This document shows positions 8,232 through 14,793 of a stretch of DNA of 64,000 bases, piece after piece; position 1 is the stretch's first letter, and each line of letters begins with the position of its first letter. Location: the NCBI RefSeq assembly GCF_002174455.2, contig NZ_CP147246.1:2383501-2447500 (forward strand), read 5' to 3'. Made by a program: the position numbers and the translations under genes. Source of the stretch: Enterococcus sp. 9D6_DIV0238. GTDB lineage: Bacteria > Bacillota > Bacilli > Lactobacillales > Enterococcaceae. The notes under the pieces are model-generated. The model was not told where the DNA came from and made no database searches. It saw only the letters and a program-made list of their open reading frames with translations.

Positions 8232-8547
8232 GTGTGTTCTCTCCTTTACTTTTTGTTTATGGTTATTTCTCTATTAGTTTATCACAATAAGTAAATTGTT
8301 TTTATCAAAAAATTAGGTGGATAATGATATTTATGATAAAACAAGTCTTTTTGTTCGTTTTGCTTATCATTATATGACAAGGAATATTTCTACACGTTGT
8401 TAATTAGTATTCATTACAACTACTATCGGTCAGCTTTCTGAGATGTTGTTATACTGAATTTTTCGTCTTAAAGTTATAAATATTTTTTAAGTGGTGTATA
8501 AAATATTTTTATTGTGATATAATTTTTATTAAAAGAAAGGAATACCG
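8232..8547. other. Intergenic stretch between divergent esxA and lipoprotein genes
   Basis: 316 bases, very AT-rich. It must hold divergent promoters. On the plus strand a TGATATAAT extended -10 (8515-8523) lies 25 bases before the lipoprotein start. I see no convincing open frame or perfect repeat in the rest. Confidence 0.5.
8515..8523 (+). promoter_or_regulatory. Extended -10 promoter of the lipoprotein gene
   Basis: TG-A-TATAAT; the -35 region is weak, as is usual with an extended -10. Confidence 0.45.
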
Positions 8548-8943
8548 ATGAAAAAATTTTGTTTGATAGGGGTACTATTAGTATTGATGGCAGGTTGTTC
8601 AAAAGCTAGCAGTGTAGATAAAAATATCAAAAATGAAAAGGCATTCATTGCGTTGGGATTCAAGGAGATGAAACTATTGATCAAAAATAATACTGATGGT
8701 AATATCACGGTTTTTGACTCAGAAACTGAATTTTCAATAAAGAAAAACAAAAAATGGGTATTAGCTGATGAGACTCATGGTCTTACGGCCTTTACAACAA
8801 ATATTTTGAGTGGTGAAGAGAATGAATTGGACTTAACGAATCGACTCTCACAGATTAAGGAAAAAGAAATAAAGGTAACGATTCATTATGAATATAAAAA
8901 TAAGAAATATGAGACAAGTACAATATACTCAAAAATGAAGTAA
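8548..8943 (+). CDS. Small lipoprotein of unknown function
   Basis: 131 residues. Signal peptide with lipobox LMAGC (Cys16-18 region), then a 110-residue domain rich in beta strands with the run DSETEFSIKKNKKW, HGLTAFTT and SGEENELDL, which resembles the Ig-like fold of several small Firmicutes lipoproteins (resemblance only). It is divergent from esxA and 40 bases upstream of another small gene. A surface lipoprotein next to a secreted-lipase module could be an immunity factor, because the known TilA is a lipoprotein, but nothing else supports that here. Confidence 0.7.
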   Translation: MKKFCLIGVLLVLMAGCSKASSVDKNIKNEKAFIALGFKEMKLLIKNNTDGNITVFDSETEFSIKKNKKWVLADETHGLTAFTTNILSGEENELDLTNRLSQIKEKEIKVTIHYEYKNKKYETSTIYSKMK

Positions 8944-8983
8944 TAGTGAACTAGATAATTATATAATAGGAAGGAAGAAAAGT

Positions 8984-9292
8984 ATGATTTACGAAGAAGT
9001 GTTTAGAAATAATATTATTGAAAATAGCAGTGTACCATTTGTTGCTGCAGAGGATGGTTTTTGGATCAACTCTGAGGGGAAAAATATTTCTATTAGTGAC
9101 ATGCCAACAAGATATCTAAAAAATTGTTTAAGAACATTGAATAATTCTAATTCATGGAATGAAGTGACGAGTCTAAAAAACTTTATGGATGGAAAGATTA
9201 CTTCTGATAATAAGTCGGTTTTTGTTGAATATCTAGATACGCTTATAGAAAGTAAAACGAAAGAGGTTGAAACTGAATTAGAACGTAGATAG
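8984..9292 (+). CDS. Hypothetical protein (102 aa)
   Basis: 102 residues, strong AGGAAGG site 8 bases before ATG. Soluble and acidic, with no signal peptide or membrane segment; the C-terminal third is a charged helix ending ETELERR. I do not recognise a family. It is 40 bases downstream of the lipoprotein and is followed by a terminator, so the two probably form one transcript. Confidence 0.6.
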   Translation: MIYEEVFRNNIIENSSVPFVAAEDGFWINSEGKNISISDMPTRYLKNCLRTLNNSNSWNEVTSLKNFMDGKITSDNKSVFVEYLDTLIESKTKEVETELERR

Positions 9293-9385
9293 CTTTTATT
9301 TCGATAGGATCGTTTATTGATCAGTATTGAATAGAAGTGTAAATCTGATCGGGTAATTGTTCACTATGGATCACCTTTAATTTTA

Positions 9386-9425
9386 AAACAGACCCTATTA
9401 ACTAAAGGGATCTGTTTTTTTATTT
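9386..9425 (+). terminator. Terminator after the lipoprotein unit
   Basis: Stem AACAGACCC / GGGATCTGTT (one bulge) followed by seven T. Confidence 0.65.
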
Positions 9426-9460
9426 TTAGTGGATATATTTCCGATCACGTGGAGGAAGAG

Positions 9461-9730
9461 CTATTGAACTTCCGCTTCAATGATCGTTATATTCCCATCA
9501 AAATCTACTTTGTCGATGCCTTAACTTAGATTATCTTCATTGACTCAATTCACAATGTAATGATTTTCTTTTTTTTCTATGGAGACGATCTCTGCTTTCC
9601 CTACATCGTTTGAATTTGCTGCAATGACAAGCTCATTTATCTCAGAAGTTGGACTAGCTGAAAATGATGCGATTATGTAAGCATTGGTAAAAAAATTTGA
9701 AGATGTACCATTTTTTTGATAAATGAAATG
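9461..9730 (-). pseudogene. Decayed gene fragment with two in-frame stops
   Basis: On the minus strand one frame reads about 90 codons of protein-like sequence (KNGTSSNFFTNAYI, then VGKAEIVSIEKKENHYIVN, then GIDKVDFDGNITIIEAEVQ) ending in TAG at 9461-9463. It is broken by TGA at 9545-9547 and TAA at 9521-9523, with no plausible start. The composition suggests the C-terminal end of a secreted or lipoprotein-type domain. The family is not recognised. It looks like the residue of a deleted accessory gene. Confidence 0.5.
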
Positions 9731-9737
9731 AAAAAAA

Positions 9738-9778
9738 AAGTATCTGAAATTATAGTTGATTTCAGATACTTGATGTTA
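9738..9778 (-). terminator. Terminator of the small membrane protein gene
   Basis: Stem AGTATCTGAAA / TTTCAGATACT; on the minus strand it is followed by a run of nine T (plus-strand A run at 9731-9739). Confidence 0.7.
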
Positions 9779-9780
9779 TA

Positions 9781-10080
9781 TTACATTTTAAAATTGTTAA
9801 GTAAATAAATTAATAGAAAAGGAGAAACAATGCAAAGTATGGATAACAAAGCTAAAAAGTATAAATATTTTTTTGAATAGAGTATAGATAAAATGATCGT
9901 TGTAATCACATAAATTATACCAATGGTAACATAAATAATTGTACCGTTACCAGAAAAATCATGATAACTAGCCTTAGTTATTATGCGTAATACGCTAAAA
10001 GAAATTAAAAAAGCAAGAACTCCCCAAACTATAATAAAAAAAGCTCTCAATATATTCATAGTGTAACTATCCTTTTCCAT
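9781..10080 (-). CDS. Small three-helix membrane protein, possible immunity protein
   Basis: 99 residues with three hydrophobic segments (about residues 9-31, 46-66 and 71-93). No recognised family. It lies 28 bases downstream of the broken nuclease/amidase chimera, on the same strand. Small membrane proteins placed directly after a toxin C-terminus are usually its immunity protein, so this may be the surviving immunity gene of a lost toxin. That is inference from position; the start ATG at 10080 has only a modest ribosome binding site. Confidence 0.5.
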   Translation of the reverse strand: MEKDSYTMNILRAFFIIVWGVLAFLISFSVLRIITKASYHDFSGNGTIIYVTIGIIYVITTIILSILYSKKYLYFLALLSILCIVSPFLLIYLLNNFKM

Positions 10081-10108
10081 TCTTATTTTTAACTATATCG
10101 ATTATGAA

Positions 10109-10705
10109 CTATGCAGACCAGGTTCCAACATGAGCAGGTCTTGAATTAAAGTATGCTGGTAAATCATAAGGACTTACAATTAACGGTTGTTTCATACCTC
10201 CTACTTGAGCGGCAGCAGAAGAATACCAATAAGCTTGCCAAACTATTTTAGAACAATAAGTTGGATTCTTTGACCATATATTTGTATTTATCCCATATGA
10301 ATAATTTTTTCCTCCACATAATTCAATTTTTATATCACTTTCAGATTCTTTTTCGTTTTTCCATTTAGACCACCAAACTAGTTCGTTTTCAGTCAAAATT
10401 TTTGTAAGACAAAGATACCATTCAGATATGTTATATTTTGTAGTTACTGTTTTAAAGGATTCTCTAATTTGTTGTTTTTGAGAGTCCTCAATCTTTTTTT
10501 AAAAAAATTTACACTGATATACCTGCTCAGGAGAAGGAAGGTCCCCTATCAATACATCTAAACCGCCGTCACCCTGAGAAGGCTTAACTGATTTTCCTTT
10601 TGGTCCGTACATTGCTTGAAATAGACTAACACATATTTTTTCGAAAATATCTCTAGCACCAGCTTCATCATATTTATCAATAAGATAGGTAAAATCACGT
10701 TCCAT
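10109..10705 (-). pseudogene. Broken chimeric gene: Mrr-like nuclease N-terminus joined to a YiiX/C92-type amidase C-terminus
   Basis: One minus-strand frame runs from ATG at 10705 to TAG at 10109 with a single TAA at 10499-10501, inside an A/T homopolymer. The first part (GDGGLDVLIGDL ... VYQCKFF, then IEDSQKQQIRESF and ELVWWSKWK after the stop) has the pattern of a PD-(D/E)xK restriction-type nuclease head, as found on large defence ATPases. After about residue 135 it changes to YGINTNIW ... YCSKIVWQAYW ... SPYDLPAYF, the Cys-containing block of permuted NlpC/P60 (YiiX, C92) amidases. Two unrelated domains joined by deletion, plus a stop, argue for a non-functional remnant. Confidence 0.6.
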
Positions 10706-10971
10706 ATAATCACCTCGTTCTTGATATCGTTATCATTGATATTGATTATTGTATCATATTATTCAACGATGATATATAACTAACTTTTTGTTAAATATGA
10801 TTAGATTTTGTTTTTGGATATATTTTGTTCTAAATCATTAAAAATGTATTTAAATTATAATTTCGCTAGAATACTAATTAGGTGTTGGAGTGTATATTTA
10901 TTTAGTCTTTTCTATACATTTGGCACTAAAAGATTAAGAAAATAATTTGATTATGCAATAAAAAGCAGAAC

Positions 10972-11017
10972 TATCAAAAAACAACCCTTGTCAAGTGTTA
11001 TCCTGACACGGGTTGTT
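10972..11017 (-). terminator. Orphan minus-strand terminator
   Basis: AACAACCCTTGTCA / TGACACGGGTTGTT stem (13 of 14 pairs) with a T6 tract on the minus strand. No gene now lies upstream of it on that strand until beyond 11534, so its gene has probably been lost. Confidence 0.55.
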
Positions 11018-11408
11018 GGCAGGGAAACATATCATTTTCAATGAAAATCAAACATTTCATAAGTTGAAAAACATTGATTTATCGTATTCCCCATCCTCAT
11101 TATGTTGGCTCTTTACTCCCACTCAAAAAAAGAACAGTATGTTTTGAAGTATAAGTACTGATTTTAAAGTGTTTTGAGTATGTCCCAATAAAGTAGAATT
11201 TTATGAATTTCTTTGGGATACTATCATTTTGCTATCAACGTACATACATAATTATTGGTTATAGATACAACTAAGAAAGTGGCAAACAAAGATTTAGAGC
11301 TAGATGATATATAGGATTATACATATGATTTTTAAGAGATAAAGTATTGATGCGTGTAATTAATTTTAATCTAATCAAAAAATGATGGAAAACTACTAAA
11401 TTAAAATA

Positions 11409-11445
11409 CCTTACTTAGAAAGAAATTCTTAGTAAGGATTTTTTA
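11409..11445 (+). terminator. Orphan plus-strand terminator
   Basis: CCTTACTTA / TAGTAAGG stem followed by ATTTTTTAA. It insulates the lipase module 2 from upstream; no intact gene precedes it. Confidence 0.5.
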
Positions 11446-11468
11446 ATTATTTATGCGTATGAATAATA

Positions 11469-11497
11469 TTGCTTTGTGCCTTATTTATTGATATTCT
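11469..11497 (+). promoter_or_regulatory. Promoter of lipase module 2
   Basis: TTGCTT (11469-11474), 17-base spacer, TATTCT (11492-11497), 37 bases before the first gene of the module. Confidence 0.5.
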
Positions 11498-11533
11498 TAA
11501 ATAAGAAATAGTTTAATTTTAGGTGGTGAAAAT

Positions 11534-11923
11534 TTGAAAAGAAATTTGATTGTAGTAACAGGAATTATTATTCTGATTATTTTATTTATAGGAGGAAAAA
11601 TGTATATGAATTCAAAAAAATTAGATGAAGAGATGATTGAAATCGTTTATAGTGATGAGGCAAAAAAAGTATTTGAGGATGGATTAAAGGATTTAGACCA
11701 GAATGCTTTAACTGATGAAGGTATAATTAAAACATATGAAATTGATAAGGAAAGTGTTAGACGTAATCCCATGGGAGGGATAAATGGGAGTATTTATGTT
11801 AACCGTGACAAAAGCCTTGAGATTCTTTTCAATCTGGATAAGAAAAATGAAAATGAATTTAAGAAAAATGTGGTTTCTGGATATTCTAATAATTTGAAAT
11901 TGCTTCTAAAGGGAGAAAAATAA
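11534..11923 (+). CDS. Short membrane-anchored candidate immunity protein of module 2
   Basis: 129 residues from a TTG start, with the same AGGTGGTGAA leader as the two paralogues at 6532 and 7259. Membrane segment at residues 5-22 followed by GGKMYMNSKK, matching GGKKYMDKK/GGKKYMDRK there. The extracellular part is shorter and shares little beyond the leader. It ends directly at the lipase start (stop codon adjacent to ATG). By position it should protect the producer from the lipase of module 2; the divergent outer domain would match a different catalytic head. Inferred, not proven. Confidence 0.6.
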   Translation: MKRNLIVVTGIIILIILFIGGKMYMNSKKLDEEMIEIVYSDEAKKVFEDGLKDLDQNALTDEGIIKTYEIDKESVRRNPMGGINGSIYVNRDKSLEILFNLDKKNENEFKKNVVSGYSNNLKLLLKGEK

Positions 11924-13192
11924 ATGTTTGACACATATAGTGATGAAGAAAGGCTTGAGATTGCTAAGAAACAATATGATGATTGGAAACCTAATTATGA
12001 TGTGACTCTTGAAAACAACAAAGTCATTGGGGTTGTATCTCAAGTAAATAATAAGTCAACTGGGGAACAATCATTTGTAATTACAGATAAATATGTTCCT
12101 CCAACTGCTTCTCTTGCAGAAAGAAATCAGGTTCAAGAAATTACGGTTCTTTATAGAGGCTCTACAGCCCCTTCGGTTGGTAATGTATTGAACCCATTCC
12201 ATAAGGAGCATAGTGATGTAGTGAAGGACTGGATACACAATGATGTTCCTACCGCTGTTCAAATTTTAAATGGTGGCGCACCAGTAGTGACACCTCAATT
12301 GCAATCCTCTGCGAAAACGTTGCAAGAAGCCATGAACTTATATCCTAATGCTCAAGTCTATGTTTATGGTCATTCTTTGGGTTCTATGGATGCACAGTAT
12401 GCTATTGCCAATGTAAACAAAAATGATATCAGCCGTATTAATGGTGGGTTCTTTTACCAAGGGCCGAATGTTTATTCTAATTTGACGCCAAAACAGCAAG
12501 ATACAATCAATGCATTAAATAGTTTAGATAAATTATTTAACTATGTTGATTCAAAAGATATCGTACCAATTGGCTATGGTTTAGGCAAACCAACAGTTGG
12601 GCATTTAATAAGAGTAGATTCTAAAAAAGTTGGGTTTGTAGATCAACATATGTGGGGAGGATACCAGTTTGACAAGGATGGTAACATTCTCACAGACAAA
12701 GAAGGCAGTCTGCAATTAGCTAAATATGCAACAAATCAGCAATTGTCAGCTATCAATAATTTACGTAAGAATTTTATGAAGAGTGGCGGTGGTCTATCTT
12801 CATCAGAAGAAATTTTCTTAGATGCAGCAGAAGGCTTAGCAATCACTCAAGGAATGAAACAAACGATACAAGGAGAAATCAGAGATTTAAAAGCAATGTT
12901 TGATACAGCAATTGAGAACGCAAAAGAACTTTGGAAGAATACGCTTTCTGATGCAAGAGGGGTGGGATCAAAGCTGTCTGAGGCGGAAATACTTACAGCA
13001 TTATCTAACGGTGGAGCAACAGAGGCAAAAATCGTAGTAGAGACTGTACAAGAATGTGAAGAATCATTAGCAGAAGCAACAAAGATAGAACAAGAATACG
13101 ACCAGTTATTACAGCAAATCAATGAAGCAATAAAAAGTCAAGTAGAAACGGATCAACAATTGGCAAAACAAATAGGGAGTATGTATGGATAA
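11924..13192 (+). CDS. TslA-like type VII secreted lipase effector, reverse domain order (copy 2)
   Basis: 422 residues, site AAGGGAG. N-terminal class-3-lipase-like domain: ITVLYRGS strand (residues 73-80), YVYGHSLGSMDAQYA with nucleophile Ser151 in a canonical GHSLG elbow, VDSKDIVPIGYG with candidate Asp209/Asp212, and candidate His242 in VDQHMWGG. From about residue 283 a helical tail begins SGGGLSSSEEIFLD and contains DARGVGSKLSEAEILTAL and GGATEAK, closely matching copy 1. The head is clearly different from copy 1, so the tail (secretion signal) is the shared part. In the described TslA the head is a phospholipase A acting on target membranes. No signal peptide. Confidence 0.82.
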   Translation: MFDTYSDEERLEIAKKQYDDWKPNYDVTLENNKVIGVVSQVNNKSTGEQSFVITDKYVPPTASLAERNQVQEITVLYRGSTAPSVGNVLNPFHKEHSDVVKDWIHNDVPTAVQILNGGAPVVTPQLQSSAKTLQEAMNLYPNAQVYVYGHSLGSMDAQYAIANVNKNDISRINGGFFYQGPNVYSNLTPKQQDTINALNSLDKLFNYVDSKDIVPIGYGLGKPTVGHLIRVDSKKVGFVDQHMWGGYQFDKDGNILTDKEGSLQLAKYATNQQLSAINNLRKNFMKSGGGLSSSEEIFLDAAEGLAITQGMKQTIQGEIRDLKAMFDTAIENAKELWKNTLSDARGVGSKLSEAEILTALSNGGATEAKIVVETVQECEESLAEATKIEQEYDQLLQQINEAIKSQVETDQQLAKQIGSMYG

Positions 13193-13550
13193 ACAGAAAC
13201 AAGTATTGTTAAAAATGGAAAATTTAGAGGATGATTATCGCAGAAAAAATAAACAATTAAATGAAACGATGGAAGTAGTAGGGCAGGAAAAATGGATGTT
13301 TAATCGAGAACTGGAAGAACTTTCTGAACAAATGAGGTACATATTTCAAAGTAGAGAATACAATGATACACAAGGATTGCAACAGGTTTATCATTTAATT
13401 CGTTCTACCCAAGAAGAGGGAGAATGGACTGTGAAAAATGTATTGAAAAAGCTAGAAGATGAGCAGGAAGAACAACAATCTGCATATAAAAAACAAGTTT
13501 TGTCTTATGAAGAAACATTATATCAATTGAAAAAGGAAAGTGATGCATGA
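13185..13550 (+). CDS. Small coiled-coil partner protein 1 of module 2 (TlaA1-like)
   Basis: 121 residues; ATG at 13185 overlaps the last codons of the lipase gene (site AGGGAG), so the two are translationally coupled. Highly charged helix throughout, Glu/Gln/Lys rich, no membrane segment. It corresponds in size and place to the gene at 4870-5208. Expected to bind the lipase tail as part of a composite secretion signal; inferred from context. Confidence 0.65.
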   Translation: MDKQKQVLLKMENLEDDYRRKNKQLNETMEVVGQEKWMFNRELEELSEQMRYIFQSREYNDTQGLQQVYHLIRSTQEEGEWTVKNVLKKLEDEQEEQQSAYKKQVLSYEETLYQLKKESDA

Positions 13551-13818
13551 AATGTTAGATGCGCTTAAAGACGATTTATTAGAGGCACGTAAAAACTTAG
13601 AAAAAAGTTTGATTCAAACCTTTGTTGCTAGTCAAAGTCATGCAACTTCAGAAAATCGTAAGCAAATGTTGAAAATGATGAAACAAGAAAAGATAGATGG
13701 CATAAAAAGTAATTGCACAAGCTATGTTGATGGACTTTCTACCACTGCAAAAGGAAAATGGGTAACTCAAGCAAAACAAACATTTAAACAGACTACTAGT
13801 AAATTTGATAATTGCTAA
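13543..13818 (+). CDS. Small helical partner protein 2 of module 2 (TlaA2-like)
   Basis: About 91 residues. ATG at 13543 lies 5-6 bases after AAAGGAAAG and overlaps the upstream stop; GTG 13540 and ATG 13552 are alternatives. The start MLDALKDDL and the C-terminal KGKWVTQAKQTFKQT parallel MLDDVKKDL and KGEFGKKVKETFKKQ of the module 1 protein at 4610, so the two are homologous although diverged. One Cys at the C-terminus is unusual for this type. Last gene of the module, followed by a strong terminator. Confidence 0.65.
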   Translation: MHEMLDALKDDLLEARKNLEKSLIQTFVASQSHATSENRKQMLKMMKQEKIDGIKSNCTSYVDGLSTTAKGKWVTQAKQTFKQTTSKFDNC

Positions 13819-13847
13819 GACAATCAGAACTGCTATCAATAAATAAA

Positions 13848-13891
13848 AGACACGCTACAAACCTAATGTTACGAAGGTTTGTAGCGTGTCT
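13848..13891. terminator. Bidirectional terminator between lipase module 2 and the guaA remnant
   Basis: Perfect 16-base stem AGACACGCTACAAACCT with its complement around a 10-base loop; A-rich on the left, which gives a T tract on the minus strand. It is placed as the original terminator of guaA, 6 bases after the remnant stop codon. Confidence 0.75.
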
Positions 13892-13896
13892 ATATT

Positions 13897-14236
13897 CTAT
13901 TCCCACTCAACAGTAGCCGGTGGCTTACTCGTAATATCATAAACAATGCGATTCACATGAGCCACTTCATTCACGATTCGCACAGAAATCTTCTGCAAGA
14001 CATCCCAAGGAATTCTCGCAAAATCAGCCGTCATCCCATCGATCGAAGTCACTGCACGAATGCCCACAGTATAATCATACGTACGGCCATCACCCATCAC
14101 ACCCACACTACGGATGCCAGGTAACACAGTAAAGTACTACCAAATATCACGATCTAAACCAGTATTGGCAATCTCTTCACGTAAAATTGCATCAGAGCTA
14201 CGGACGATTTCTAAATTATCTTCCGTAATTTAATAA
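13897..14236 (-). pseudogene. Duplicated guaA 3' end (remnant)
   Basis: About 335 bases match the last part of the intact guaA (16120 onward). The first 130 bases from the stop are identical; differences increase inward (CCG/CTG, GATCG/AATCG, then a cluster near 14197-14230) and similarity ends at about 14236. A CAG-to-TAG change near 14138 breaks the frame relative to the DIWQYFTV of the intact gene, and no start exists. The sequence and its terminator at 13848 look like the original guaA end, displaced when an element carrying a replacement 3' end inserted. Confidence 0.85.
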
Positions 14237-14254
14237 AGTATACATAAAAAAGAC

Positions 14255-14283
14255 TTGACACTTTCTTGTTTTTAGAATATTCT
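14255..14283 (+). promoter_or_regulatory. Promoter of the guaA-island genes
   Basis: TTGACA (14255-14260), 17-base spacer, TATTCT (14278-14283). It begins just past the end of the guaA homology, so it belongs to the inserted segment. Confidence 0.6.
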
Positions 14284-14376
14284 GAATTTATATTATGTAA
14301 GTTATGATTAACAAAATGAAAAATTAGTTATTAGTTTAAGATTACATTTAGAACGAACTTCAAGGAGGGAGGTTAG

Positions 14377-14793
14377 TTGAATATAAAAAAAATTTGCATA
14401 GTATTAATTACTGTTATCATAATTACTGTTGTTTATTTTATTTGGAATGCAAATCGACAAAAAGAAGTTGCGCGAAATGAATTACCTCCATTACAAATTC
14501 AAGGAGTAGTTCAAGAAAAAGGAAATAATGAGTTCTCCATTAAGCTGTTGGAAGACGTAGAAAATTTAAAGAAAGGTACATCTGTTATAGTTAAATTTTC
14601 TGATGACGTTTTTGATGAATCAAATGCAGTGCTAAATGATTCGGAGATTCGTTTTTATATTGATAGTCTTAGAATAGGAGAACATGTTACGATTTTTTAT
14701 CCGATGGATAGAATCAGCAATAAAAAGCAAATAGAAATTGGCAGAATTTCAAATATAATCAGAGGGAGTGTTAAAGATGAAAATGAAAAATAA
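14377..14793 (+). CDS. Small membrane-anchored protein of the guaA island
   Basis: 138 residues from TTG at 14377, with AAGGAGGGAGG 8 bases upstream. One N-terminal membrane segment (residues 5-22), then an outer domain of about 110 residues with beta-strand pattern (LQIQGVVQEKGNNEFSIKL ... TSVIVKF ... EHVTIFYPMD), resembling small OB-like extracytoplasmic proteins; no family recognised. Its end overlaps the peptidase gene by 17 bases, so the two are coupled. It may anchor, inhibit or give immunity to the secreted peptidase-like protein; that is inference. Confidence 0.65.
   Translation: MNIKKICIVLITVIIITVVYFIWNANRQKEVARNELPPLQIQGVVQEKGNNEFSIKLLEDVENLKKGTSVIVKFSDDVFDESNAVLNDSEIRFYIDSLRIGEHVTIFYPMDRISNKKQIEIGRISNIIRGSVKDENEK

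Larger units (their letters stand above)
10706..11533. other. Gene-poor AT-rich stretch
   Basis: 828 bases without a supported gene. It holds a stem at 10979-11017 that fits a minus-strand terminator, a 12-base guaA-end-like string at 11115-11126, an imperfect stem around 11170-11217 (GTCCCAATAAAG / CTTTGGGA), a short protein-like plus-strand tail near 11257-11334 (VIDTTKKVANKDLELDD, then stops), a plus-strand terminator at 11409-11445 and the promoter at 11469. It looks like the scar of deleted accessory genes. Confidence 0.55.
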
